The translations under genes and the position numbers were made by a program. This document shows positions 46,497 to 58,603 of a stretch of 64,000 bases of DNA, in pieces. The stretch is from Tanypteryx hageni. Taxonomy: Eukaryota > Arthropoda > Insecta > Odonata > Petaluridae. The notes under the pieces were generated by a model that worked only from the letters and a program-made list of their open reading frames with translations, searched no databases and was not told where the DNA came from. The stretch covers positions 12,493,108 to 12,557,107 of the forward strand of contig CM054114.1 of NCBI GenBank assembly GCA_028673005.1. The letters are read 5' to 3'. Within the stretch, counting starts at the first letter, position 1. The number at the start of each line of letters is the position of its first letter.

Positions 46497-46870
46497 TTTA
46501 GATAGATAGAAAAAAGTCTTTATTAGAGTGAGATTGGGTCTAACATATCCAAGGAAGAAGTGCGTGTGCTATAAGGCAGTACGTGGATCTCACTCCCGCT
46601 ACTGGAGGCGCGGGGATGACTGTCGCACAACTGCTCGCCTTGTGGCGGCACATAAGCGACTGCGAATCAGCCTCCAGGATTATTATAGTCATAACTCCTT
46701 CCACACCGAACACACACACAAGGGAGAAGGGAAACCTGCTGTCGTCATTAGCCTACTCTTTACCAACTGCTTAACGTCCATTCCGAAGGAAAAATGCGAC
46801 CTCCGCCGGATTTGAACCCGGGACCATTGCGTGGAAGACCACCTCTCTATCCATTCCATCATCGCAATTC
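46497..46870 (-). mobile_element. tRNA-derived SINE, copy B, with LINE-like tail
   Basis: On the minus strand the 5' part has GGTTCAAATCC (box B, 46807-46817) with an upstream GGATAGAGAGGTGG that could be box A. A body sharing GAGTAGGCTAATG with copy A follows. It ends in CTAATAAAGACTTTTTTCTATCTATCT, that is, an AATAAAGAC signal and a TCTA tail. The same tail style occurs at 62711-62790, so this SINE may borrow a LINE's 3' end. Confidence 0.7.
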
Positions 46871-46879
46871 CCCTAAGTA

Positions 46880-48560
46880 AAAGTGGGCTACGATTTTGTT
46901 TTTAGATTTTCGCATTAGTTTCAGAATGGCCTTTTAAAGATTCATATGTATTAGTAGTTACTGATGCATTGCAATAAAATTCACAATTTTAGAAGATTTT
47001 GTAAATTGAGCTTTCTCAGGGTAATTCAATACTATGACGTCCATAGCTGGTTCCTCGCCTAGCAACGGACTTTCATCCAAAGTAAAGCAAAATATGTATT
47101 CGCTTTCGCATACGCTTGGTGATATAATGTCGGTGCTGTTCGACTACTTAAAGAAGATGTTTACGGACAAGTCGTTCTAGACAGAATACGACGCGGTTGC
47201 CTAATTCTTTAACTTAGCAAACGAGCAGCTTTCCCCTCGTTAAATGAAAAAACTCTTCAAAACAAGTTTCGCGAGCTGCTAAATCATGTGGAAAAGCCTA
47301 GTCGCTTGCCGTATTCGACTTGAGTGATCCTCTATCCTACTTTTATACATGTTCACTGCGGTCACGCAGCTTAATATGTTTCAATGACATTAAAGTCTCA
47401 GAAGTCCCGTTTGCTTAACCCGTCTCTTCGAATCATATTTTATATTTTTATGCTTATATTCTATACTTAAGGATTTTTTTATCCACAGCAATAATATATA
47501 CTTTCCGCGCGATATTTTCACGGTTTTACTTTAACAGGCCGTGGTTTTAAACTGGAAAAAGATTTATTGTTAACAGGAATCTCAGTATCAAGGTATTAAA
47601 ATAAAATATGCAAGGCTTAATTTTGCATGAAACCAAAACGTCTCTTTTAATCGTACCAGTTCACGGAATAAAGGTATAACAACGTTTTCGCTATGAAATT
47701 TAAAGCCATATACAAATGCTTACAGCGAACACCAACAGCAATTATTTTCCTTAAAATTTTCTGTTTTTACCAGTCCGATGTTAATTAACATTTATAAATT
47801 TCAATCGAACTCTGACAAGAAATTCAACCATTCAACGGTTAAATGAACTTTTGCGTTCTCTTTCTCTAATTAATTTGTTACTTTTTATCATTTTATTCAT
47901 TTTTTCCAGATTTTATATACATTTAATTTTTAATATTTATGATAATTTTATAGAAGGAAGAAATTATGTTGATAACTTTTATAATAAGTCAATAAATTAT
48001 TTAAACCAAGGTATTATTTAATTTCATTTTTATTTGCTAATTTACCACGTAAAATGAAATTCATTTTTCACCATTTCATTAAATATTTTACAACTCTTAA
48101 AATTTTATATTTCACCGCAGTTTCATCAAACCACATTGCGTATTCTATTTTTATCAACTACCTAGTATGATTGCCCACCAAAAATTCTGGATAAGTTAGC
48201 AATTAACTTATACTAAATCATTTATTATTTTGTATTTAATTATACTTTTGGTTATACTTCTCTTCACAAAATTGCGTAAACTATAATTTTCCTGCAGCAA
48301 TTGTTTTTCCTTTCTAATGCAAATAATATTAATTTAAAAATTTCATAAAACATTAATTGTCAGACAAAAAGAAGTGTATAAATATAGAAATAAAAAATAA
48401 CGTATAATTCCCCTTTGATGTAGTACTGCACCTGGCTCCTTAAAATGCAGTACATATTCATTTTCGTTTGGATCAAAGCTACTGCTTTTCTTTCAATAAA
48501 TTGATTATGTAGTTGCATCAGCAAATGAATGTAATATACGTATCTAAAAATATAAAAAGC
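46880..48560. other. AT-rich intergenic DNA, nothing recognised
   Basis: No gene, tRNA or repeat was recognised. 47700-48560 is very AT-rich. Confidence 0.45.
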
Positions 48561-48564
48561 TTGT

Positions 48565-48646
48565 CACAAGACTGGGGTTTCGCAAAACCCTCTTTATTTT
48601 TGAAAGTGCACCGCGGCTCAAAAGAGTTGGGGAACCATTGCTCTAG
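48565..48646 (-). mobile_element. hAT (Charlie-like) terminal fragment
   Basis: Read on the minus strand, AGAGCAATGGTTCCCCAACTC followed by TTTTGAGCCGCGGTGCAC is the style of a hAT/Charlie end. The opposite end was not found. Confidence 0.45.
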
Positions 48647-49419
48647 TGACTAAGAGTACAGCAACTGTTTTTACCGTCGTCTTTCAATGTTTTATTCTGA
48701 TATTTTATCGCTTGATAATTAAAATGACCCTTTATATCGCCCCAATTTATTCATTAGCTTCCCTAATTTACTTTATTAGGTTTTTAAGGTCGATCTCCGG
48801 AGACCTCTGCATCTGGTTTCTTCACTACTTGTTTCATTTATTAAATATGTATAATTATTGATTACATTATCGCGTTTATAATAAAAATCGAATGTAATTT
48901 GAACTAATTAATTATAAGCCGTAATTTTGATTTACAAAAATTGCTCCATTTTCAACAAATACCAAAACAAATTGAGGAGTCGTTCAAATTCTGTGGTTTG
49001 TGTTTCCCGACGAATTTCACAAATGTAAAATTATCATTTCCAAAGTTTTGAAAATAAACCAAATTTTAGTGTTGCCGGAGCACTTACCTTGGAACCAAGA
49101 TTTCGAAATTCTGATTAGTGGTTATTTACATAAACTTCACCATCGACTGAGATGTACTTAAAACAATCCTTTCTAATCAGTTTAATTGCTTAATAAACGA
49201 TAATGAATAAATAGAGAGAGACCGACCGATAAAGTAACAACGCCACGGGTTGAGAAAAACGAGCGATATTCGAGTTAAAGAGGTCGAACGCGGTGCAGAG
49301 GGCGCTCCCGACCCTTATTGTTCGAACTCCAAACTTGCGTCTCTTCCATCGAACGCCGCAGCGCTTTCCGCACTTCTGCTGTCGAGCGGCGAATCCACTT
49401 AGGCACCCATTCACCCCGC

Positions 49420-49730
49420 TCTCTCTCTCTCTCTCCCTCCCCCTCTCATCCTCTCTCAATTCCTCTCTTTTTCTCCTCTATTCACGCTCTCCCACGGTCT
49501 CCTCTCTGCTGGCCGGTCTCATCTTTACCTCAACCGCAAATCCTATCACTCTCTCTTCATCCAGCATTCACCCTCTCATCCTCTTCTCCTTCACTTTCCC
49601 ACTCTGTATTTTCTATTACCTCTACCTCGTCTTCCCTTTCCAATCTCCCTCCTCTCCTCTCTCCCTCATCTCTTCCTCCATTCCCCCTTCATCCTTCCAT
49701 CCCTACACGTCCGTTCATCCCCTCCACCTA
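49420..49730 (+). repeat. Pyrimidine-rich patch
   Basis: CTCTCTCTC, then CCCTCTCATCC-style DNA, without gene content despite overlapping Ser/Pro/Leu frames. Confidence 0.6.
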
Positions 49731-50719
49731 TTTACATTCCTCTTCCATTTCTTGGTCATAAACGCGACTTTACGAGCACTCTAACCTCCTGAGCAATTAC
49801 TTTCGTCTTTTAGTCGGCAATTTAAAAAAATGTAGTACTCCCGGCCTCTAGGACGTTAATATCCCGCTCGCTCATTTATTAGGAAATATATCCCCTTTGT
49901 TGCCCGGGAAAATCTATATTGCGTGCCATACATTTCTTCCCGTAATGAAAATGTGTGTTGCCATGCTTTTACGACGGGAAAGCATTGTTGGGAAAATTTT
50001 GCGGTCGACGTGGAAACACATTGGAGGAGTTTTTCGGCGAGTCTCGAAAAATTACGGTGTCGCGCTCCGGATTTATTAATACCTCGATTTTACGCGCACG
50101 ACATTTAAGGAAAAGCATGGAGATTCCAAAACTTTTAATTGACAATTTCTTGATTGCGTAAAAAAATTACGCTCGAATGCTTTAAACTACAATCTTGAGT
50201 TACATTTTTTTCGTTCATTTTGATTCTCTGCGCTCTTTTTCCTATTGCCGTTCTTGATTAGCAACGACCGGTCGTTTAATTTTAATTTACTCGATAGTGA
50301 GATCGAAAAAATCCTCGATTCTGTTTTTCCAGTTTTACCACTACTTCTCTGCGTGCGCTTCTGCTGCGTCTTTTTTTGACGTCATCCATGACGTTTTCCG
50401 ACCGCTTTTTTGCAGCGCAAACTTTACGCTCGCTCTTCAAAAGGAAGATTAAATTTTATGGCGAGCATCGACGACTTTAAAATGCAACGTTCGTCTGCGA
50501 TTAATCATCGATCTCATTGCTGATTAACGCGCATAAAACCTTTTAGGGGAAATGCCGCTTTTAATAACGCGCAATAACTTCTGAACTAATTTCTCTCGAA
50601 TCGGGAAGAGCCACATTTCGAAGCTCCCATTCGTATCGCTGCGCTCAATAATTCTTTGAAACAACTTCGCAATTAGCGATATTCCCTTTCGGGAGAGAGA
50701 GAGAGATGGTCGGTTTTCT

Positions 50720-51415
50720 ACTCTCTCCTATCGCCCTCCTCTCCTCTCTCTCCTTCCTCTCTCCCTCCTTTACTCTCTCCCTCCTCCCTCTCTCCTTTCT
50801 CCCTTCTCTCTCCTTTCTTTCCCCCTCCACCCTCTCCCCCTTCTCTCTTCTCCCTTCTCTCCATCACCCTCCCCCCTCCACCCCTCTTTCCTCTCTCCCT
50901 CCACCCTCTATCCCTCCACCCTCTCTCCATCCTCTCCTCTCTCCCTCCACCTTATTTCCCTCCTCTCCTCTCTCCCTCCACCATCTCTCCCTCCTCTCCT
51001 CTCCCCTCTCTCAATCCTCCCTCCTCCTCCACCCCTCCTGCCTCTCTTTATCTCCCGTCTCTCTATCCTTCCTCATTACCTCCCTCCTCTCTCCCTCCCC
51101 TTCCTCTCTCCCTCCCCTACTTCTCTCCCTTCCCTACCTCTCTCCCTCCCCACCTCTCTCTCTCCCCTACCTCTCTCCCTCCCCTACCTCTCTCCCTCCT
51201 CTACCTCTCTCTCTTCTTCCTCTCTCCCTCTCCTTCCTCTCTCCCTCCCCTCCCTTTCTCCCTCCCCTTCCTGTCTCCCTCCCCTTCCTCTTTCCCTCCC
51301 CTTCCTCTCTCCCTCCCATTCCTTTCTCCCTCCCCTTCCTCTCCTCTTCCTCTCTCCCTCCCCTTCATCTCTCCCTCCTCTACTTCTCTCCCTCTCCCCC
51401 CTCTCTCTATCCGAA
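50720..51415 (+). repeat. Long polypyrimidine tract with ~17 bp repeats
   Basis: Almost pure C/T. From about 51070 to 51380 a ~17 bp unit, CCTCTCTCCCTCCCCTA or CCTCTCTCCCTCCCCTT, repeats about fifteen times with small changes. The 309-codon plus-strand frame at 50706-51635 is an artefact. Confidence 0.88.
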
Positions 51416-51639
51416 GAGGAAATGGATAGTTTACACTAAAAAAGTAATTATGGGAGTTGCCTCTCTGCGCAACGTCGAGCTTTGTCGAAGCGCTTTTAAG
51501 TTTCCATGTGCTCTAATGCAGGTAATTAAAGTTCAGTTTGCGATGGCAATCCATATGGATGGAAGTCCTACAGAGAAAAAAGTAAAATGGATGAGGAAGA
51601 GGGAGGGTGAGCCATTATTTACGATAGCTAATTGATGTC

Positions 51640-53690
51640 TTCATTTAAAATATGGTTACTTGTTTCGACAATGTTTGCTCGCGTCCTAACCAATTAATCA
51701 ATGTTATTTGTTCTTTGTTTATCCGCGTAGTCTTTTTTATTACATCCCTTCCACTCGATCGATGAATTTATTCCTCCATCGGAGTTAATTTTCCTGCCGT
51801 TCTATAAATGTGGATGGGCAAAAAAAAAAAAACAAATAAATGCGAGCCTTTCGGAAAAAAAACTCCGGCTCCGTGTAATTTTCGGAACGTATTTCGAACT
51901 CCCGTTAAAAGCATTAAAAGCTTTCGGTCACATTTGTAAAGCAAATCATGTCGGATGAACGAGGCCTCTCTTATTCTTCTTCCTTTTTTTCGCTTCAATT
52001 GGACGTCCTTTAGCATTTTGCGCGAATAGTTTCACAGGGGAAACAAAATTTAAATTCGTACTCTGATGGGAAATTGGGCTCCGTTTTATTTTATTTTAGT
52101 TTCTTTCCGCTGGCGTGAGCGTCCCTCTCCGAGCTCCGCTGGATTTAGCGAAAAAAATGCTGGCTCATTCCCTGCTATTCGGTGGTTATAGATTAGTTGC
52201 TGTGGGTGAGGCGGTATGCAGATTCGAAACAGATGAAGTGATCTTCAGTTGATAACTGTATCGTAATATATTTCACACTAAATGAATGATTTAAATTTCG
52301 TATCATTTTGCGGAGTTATATCTCTCCATTATATTCTAACATATGAATTCGATGTTTATTTTTATTCGAAACTTTTGTATTTACTCGCTAAATCCGTCCG
52401 AATTTGGCGAAATGTATTTAATATAACGTATAACATAATTATCATATCATTTATTATTTATTTTGTTTTAATCGAGGCGTAACAATTTCATATTTACTAG
52501 GCAATTTGAAGGTATAAATGACGAGTATCAGGGGAGTTTATCGCCTCTGATAATTTTTCTCTCATTCGGCATATTTTGATAACACATCGACTTTAAAAAC
52601 TTCAGAAATAGTTTCATTGTAGTTCTTAGTTTTATAAGATACGATTGAAACTGAAATTAGTCGTAATTTTATCTTTGCTTTTAAAGAATCGTTTTGTGTA
52701 CGCGCAGATTATTATGAGTTAAGGTCGACGTTTACCGTACCATCTTCTTCCGTAAGAGGGTAAGATTTCCAAACAGGACGAAGATGTACGCAATGGCATC
52801 CCAAGACCTTTACGGTTACGCCATCAACCCCAGCATAAAAGTGAAGCGGCTTACGTCACGTGAAATCGCTTTGCAGAAAATGTATTAGGGCTTCGCAATT
52901 TCTTCCTAATGGCCCCTCCACTCTTACCTCGGAACTGCCCGACATAATCTCTGCTCCACTTTATCGCCGCAGCCATGTCAGATCTAAGTGAATTATTGAT
53001 GGTCTCCGTAGAATAGCGGTTTGATATTGTCCCGCGGCAATATATTGAGCATACTTTAACCAGGAAAGACCGAGTTTGTGACAAGCCGGGTTTTTGAAAG
53101 AGTTCCGGTTCACCTTTAATCGAATCTTTTCCTTAACCCTATATAGTATAACGCCAAAAATGATTTTTTATCATCAATTATTCAAGTTCTGCAATTTTTA
53201 CGCACATCCGCTCTAAGTTGTATCTCAATCAGGGAGGTTCTGTAACTGTATGCATGGGCGAAATATTTTAAACGGTTGTGAGCATATATATTTTAATTTA
53301 TAGTCGAGGATTACATCTGCGAAAGCGAAAAACATGACCAAGTTTTTTATTAAAGAATTATTTTTTTAAAAATATTTTTGATTTCGGCATTACAGTCTAA
53401 AATATATCAACAGAGAATATAATTTTTCGGCATTACAGCTAAGTCATTCTATTCAAATCAGTGGCAATAAATAACAACTTAAAATTTAAATTCAACGGAC
53501 GTCACATTCGACGAACATTTTTGAAGACTTTGGGTCAAAATCAAGGAGAATATCTATTTATAAATTCATGAAAAATATTTTAAACTTTCGAGACTTTCGT
53601 TCAAGCTCAGGTCCTGAAAATCAACGATTTTTTTTGTCTCGGGCCTTAGAACAAAAATAACCACCCCCATATATATTTCGCCGCTAGCGA
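51640..53690. other. Intergenic DNA, nothing firmly recognised
   Basis: A minus-strand frame at 52851-53084 includes a possible splice-donor-like GAGGTAAGAG, but no domain is recognisable. The rest is AT-rich. Confidence 0.35.
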
Positions 53691-53814
53691 GTGGTATTAC
53701 CTTCCGAATTCGTCTCGACCTCGGGAGTAGGAGCGTTAGGGTCTCCTTTGCATTTGAATTCCAGATGCCCTTCGGTAAGCCATTCATCATCTGTCGTCTC
53801 TTTCTTTAAATTCC

Positions 53815-54025
53815 TCATTCCGTCCCCAACCCCCACTCCTACTCTCCCGGCCCTCCCGCCACGACCCCGCCCCCCTTCCCCACTCCCCCTCCCTCATCCC
53901 CCTCCATCCTTCCCCTCCCTCCTCCCCTCCCATCCTCCCCCTCCCTCCTCTCCCTCCCTCCTCTCCCTCCATCCTCCCCCTCCCTCCATCCTCCCTCCTC
54001 CCTATCCCTCCTCGCCCTCTCTCTT
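53815..54025 (+). repeat. Polypyrimidine tract (~200 bp)
   Basis: CCCTCCTCCCCTCCCATCC-type DNA, nearly pure C/T, without gene content. Confidence 0.85.
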
Positions 54026-54319
54026 CGCCCCAAAACACGTCACCGCTTCAACGCGGGCGTGGTCCTTGACCAAATCCGTCTCGCATCCCGCGATGCGCGC
54101 ACGGAGACTCGCCATGACTCTCGCCACGGTAACAGAACGGCGACCCGTGTGAGTGTGCGCGCGCAATGTGATGTGTGTACGTGCGTGTTTGTGTATAGAA
54201 CACTCCACTCGGAATCTCTGGACTTGCCACAGGCCGTCGTAAATTCGCGGTGGTCGTGGGGAGACCTCACTTAATGACTCATAATTTACGTCATCAATCG
54301 CTGCTGCCCGCTTCCAGTC

Positions 54320-54900
54320 CTCTTCGCGTATCTCTCTCCTTCTATCCGCTCATCCCTCCCCCTGTTATCCCTTCATCCGCTCATTCCTTTATCCCTCTAT
54401 CCGCTAATCCCTTTATCCCTCTCTCCGCTCATCCCGTCATCCTTTATTCCTCTATCCGCCCATCCCATTATCCCTCTATCCGCTTATCCTTTCTCCCTTT
54501 ATCCTTCTATCCACCCATCCCTTTATTCCTCTATCCACTCATTCCTTTATTCCTCTATTCGCTCATCCCTTCTTCCTTTATCCCTCTATCCGCTCATTCT
54601 TTCTCCCTTTATCCCTCTATCCGCTCATCCTTTCTCCCTTTATCCTTCTATCCGCTCATTCCTTTATCCCTCTATCCGCTCATCCTTTCTCCCTTTATAC
54701 CTCTATCCGCTCCTCCTTTCTCCCTTTATCCCTCTATCCGCTCCTCCTTTCTCCCTTTATCCTTCTATCCGCTCATCCTTTCTCCCTTTATCCTTCTATC
54801 CGCTCATTCCTTTATCCCTCTATCCGCTCCTCCTTTCTCCCTTTATCCCTCTATCCGCTCATCCCTTTTCCCTATATCCCTCTTCCTTTTTCACCTTTTC
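54320..54900 (+). repeat. Minisatellite, TATCCNTCTATCCGCTCAT(C/T)C type
   Basis: Units of about 23 to 31 bp alternate: CTTTATCCCTCTATCCGCTCATCC and forms extended with TTTCTCC. CTATCCGCTC recurs more than a dozen times. The first part (54340-54500) is more diverged than 54560-54860. The 243-codon frame over it is a repeat artefact. Confidence 0.9.
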
Positions 54901-55379
54901 CTTCGGCCATTATTATTCTTCCTCCATCCACGCCCTTCCTCTATATTTCTCTATACACACTCGTCCTCTCGACCAATATAAAGGCCATTTTTCCCCTTCC
55001 CTTCTCTTCCCTCTTCCTACCTCGCTCTCTCCTCCTTGCCTTGTCCGCGCACTCATGTCATGAATGCCAAATTGAAGGTGTCCTTTATTTAGCCGAGGTT
55101 TTCGCTCCGGCTCTCGATGAATGGACGCCGCGTTTCGGGTTTAAAAAAGGATAAATGAACTATAAAAATAGTCCCCGGCCTCGATTATATTTTAGGATAT
55201 ATATTTTTGCCGCAGTTCTAGCGCCAAAAAATTATTTCCCGTGAGTCTAAGCGAGCGTGCGTATTCTTTTAGGCCCGTATTGGTAAAAATTGAGTGTTTT
55301 ATGGATTGTTGCCTGTGGCCGGAAATCAAATGGGTTGTAATTAGTATTCCTGGAAAAGATGAGAAGGTGATCGTTCGGT

Positions 55380-56215
55380 GCTGTTCTTGTTCTCTTGTCT
55401 ACTCTCGCTTTTCCTCTCTTCCCCTCGTTCTTCCTCCCTCTTCTCGCTTCTTTCTTCTTCTTCCTTCTCTCTCCCTCCCTCACCCTCCTCTCCCCTCCTC
55501 CCTTCTCTCGTAGGGTTAAATGTAAGAAAGGGTTAGATGTAAGAAGGGACTATATAGTATCAATTTCTCCCTAAATAAAGTCGTTTGTCTGTATGTCTGT
55601 CTGTCCCTCCTCCTTTCTCTCTCCATCCTCTCTTCTTCCCTCTCTTCTTCCTTCCGCTTACTCCTCACTTCTTCCCTCTCCCTTCTTCCCCCTCTCTCTT
55701 CCTCTCTACCTCCTCCCTTCCTTCTCTCTTCTTCCCTCTTCCTCCTCTCTTCCTCCCTCACCCTCCTTCTCCCTTCTCTTTCCCTCCTCTCTCCCTCTTT
55801 CTCTCTCCTTCTTTCTCTCTCCCTCTTTCTCTCTCCCTCCTCTCTTCTTCCCTCTTCTTCCCTCTTCCTTCCGCTTACTCCTCTCTTCTTCCCTCTCCTC
55901 TCTTCTTCCCTCTCTTATTTCATCTCCTTCCTTCTATCTCCCTCCTCTCTCCCTCCTTCTCTCTCCCTCCTCTATCCCTCCTTCTCTCTCCCTCCTTCTC
56001 TCTCCCTCCTTCTCTCTCCCTCCTCCACTCTCCCTCCTTCTCTCTCCCTCCTTCTCTCTCCCTCCTTCTCCCCCTCCTTCTCCCCCTGCTTCTCTCCATC
56101 CTTCTATTCCTGCTTCTCTCTCTTCTTCCCTCTTCCTCCTCTTTTCTTCTCTTTCCCTTCTCTCTTCTCTCTACCCTCTCTCTTCCTCTCCTCTATCCCC
56201 TCTCCGCCTCCCACA
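55380..56215 (+). repeat. Long polypyrimidine tract, CTTCTCTCTCCCTC type (~830 bp)
   Basis: CTCCCTCCTTCTCTCTCCCTC units of about 18-20 bp repeat, most regularly at 55950-56090. The run is interrupted at 55510-55600 by ordinary sequence. Frames of up to 316 codons are composition artefacts. Confidence 0.88.
55510..55605 (+). repeat. Probable LINE 3' end fragment inside the tract
   Basis: GGGTTAGATGTAAGAAGGGACTATATAGT...CCCTAAATAAAGTC followed by TGTCTGTATGTCTGTCTGTCC resembles the minus-strand 3' end at 62711-62790 (GGGTTAAATGTAAGGGTGAAC...CCGAATAAAGACATCTATC). A GGGTTARATGTAAG phrase is tandemly duplicated at the start. Confidence 0.45.
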
Positions 56216-56539
56216 CAACTAGAATTAACCGTCTGTCCAACGCCAGCTTCGGAAATAAAGAGTTTTTAATTCTCTGGACGCCTTCATTAAATATTTTATG
56301 GTTTTCGAGCCCCTCTTTCCTTTTGCCGCGAACCTCGAGGCGCTGTAAAAATGACTTATTCCACGCGTTCTCTTACCCTCTCGTTCTTCCTCTGCTTCAG
56401 GGAAGAGAAACATGTTCACTTCCTCTTCTTACTCCTTTTGAATATTCGGATTACGTTGAACAATTTTCAAGAGAGCCATTTGAGTGTCAGCTAAACTTTA
56501 AGTTCTTTGATATTGTGTTTCAGTGGCGTCCTTAGTGTT

Positions 56540-58285
56540 AATATTTGAGAACTAGTTTTGTTTTTGAACGATAATATTTCGCCTTGACAAATATCACTAC
56601 CATTGCTCCCTTGGGATATTTGCTTCGCATTCCTACTAGTTAACGTGTGGTGTTTAATGCGGTTTATTCGCTGGTCTATTAGCTCCTGTTAGTAGATAAC
56701 ATCGATCGTATTTCCATTATATTCAACGGTAGAAACAGAGCGAGCGTATGATTTAATGGTTGGCTTAAGTTTGGAAAAGTTTCTTTCGTATAATAAAATC
56801 AGAATTCGATAATGTTCACAAATATGAGAGACGGCTCACTTATTGGGTCAGCGGACTTAAAATAGGAAATTCGGAGTGTGTGTGAATCCTTCATTGGGAA
56901 AATTTGGAAGGAATGAAAAATACTCGTATGAAAAACAATCTGTTTCATTTATGCAAATCACTTAAGCAAGCAAAATAACTTTATTTTCAGGGACGTGTTT
57001 GTGTCTAAATCATTATAAGGTTTTGGAATCCGTTCCTAAATTCTACCACACGATGTTCTACAAGGAAATGCCTCGGTTATTCAACTCGTATTTACCTTGA
57101 GCTGTCATTTTAGAGAAAAACAACATTTATGGCATTGTTAACATCCTTATATGAACTGTAGCCGCATTTTTTATTTGTTCCATTTTCCAATTTACTAAAA
57201 TTGAACTCCGAACTTGGGATTTTCCTTTAACCATTAAATATTTTTACTGCAGAGTTAATGCAATTTTGTTCTGAGTATTCCAGAGAATGAGAGAATCGAA
57301 AAGATGCATCTTTTTCGGGCATGAGAAATTTTATTGCTCCAAGAGTACTGCTGAATTTTGATCCCAAAAATATCGAGTTATGAATAAAATTCTTACTCCG
57401 GCATTCACTAATTGATCCCATGCATATAAACAGCTATACACGATTTCAGCTATAAATTAGTATTGCAGCTATTCTTAACACTCTTTTCACTAGAAAATAA
57501 AAGAAAAATTGATTACTATTATCTAGCTAATTATCTGATGCGACTTCTGACTAAAACGTCGATTTTTTATTTTTAGTAGCAATAGACAATTTGTATTTTT
57601 AAATAGCTCTTCTAAATTTATTTTGTAATTATGTTTGAGAATCATGTGGAATCGAACAATGGTTCGTTAAATCTTCAATCGTCTTCATAATTAATAATCT
57701 GATCTCAGAGACTCCGTGATAGTTATTTAAATCGTATTTTTTCATATTTTCCTCTGCCATGTTCTTCATTTATTTAAAGCTCTCTTTCCTCTTCAAGACG
57801 TCTAATATCTGAACCCTTTACTTACACTCATATTTCTCCTCAATGGCGTCTTCAGCAATTCATTCATCTGAAGAAATTCTTGATCTTTCTTATCAGTGAA
57901 AAATATTATTTTATTTTCTGTACTTTCTGTACTTTCTTATGAGGAAAATTCATTTTCTGCGTTCTCTTCTGCAGCCACACTTTGAGACTAAGAATGAGAT
58001 TTTTTCATAACCGTCAATATTTAAACCCACTTAATGTAATATAAAGCGTATAGGATATCAGCTATCCTTTGCTCTTCAGTTATCGTACTAGTTAACAGAA
58101 TATTTTCTACAGATGGCAAATCACGCATTAACTATACGATTACACATTCGTATGGAAAGAGGGATTTTAATTGAACCGAGCTTATTGATATCTCAAAAGG
58201 GATTTGATGCTATCAGTTGATGTTTATGAGGCGATCGACGTTACAATCGTCTGCTTTCATATACTTGCCGTTCCCTCTGGCATAA
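56540..58285. other. AT-rich intergenic DNA, nothing recognised
   Basis: No recognisable gene or repeat. A minus-strand frame at 57227-57421 is unremarkable. Confidence 0.45.
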
Positions 58286-58289
58286 AGTC

Positions 58290-58400
58290 AAAGTCCTTAG
58301 ACGGGACGTGAACCCACGACCACGCCCTTGCAGAAAAGAATGTTTTCAAGGCCATTCCGCGAGGTGGTGGAGGTGCGGTCGAGAACCCCGTGAGATTTTC
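58290..58400 (-). repeat. tRNA-like SINE remnant
   Basis: On the minus strand, GTGGGTTCACGTCCCGT is a T-arm with five pairs including two wobbles and box B. An upstream GGAATGGCCTTGAAAACATTC could be a degraded box A. The surrounding 58290-58500 is GC-richer than its neighbours. Confidence 0.45.
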
Positions 58401-58603
58401 GCGACGATATCCCTTTGCCTGAGAACAAACGAGGAGCGCTTCCCGCTGTGCGGCTTGAGACCGGATTCGGTGTTCCATCACACCACGCTGTTTTTTTATC
58501 CATCGCATTCTTTAGTTGATCCTAGATCCAAACAATTCCACGCAAGGAGAGTCGTTTATGACAAGTGTCTGCGCAACAATTCTCGATGACCTATACTTAT
58601 GAG

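Noticed and set aside
50706..51635. 309-codon plus-strand frame
   Set aside because: Translation of a 17 bp pyrimidine repeat.
52851..53084. Host exon with GAGGTAAGAG donor
   Set aside because: No recognisable protein, no acceptor or neighbouring exon; a single donor-like match is common by chance.
55585..56535. 316-codon plus-strand frame
   Set aside because: Simple-repeat translation across CTTCTCTCTCCCTC units; the overlapping frame is equally open.
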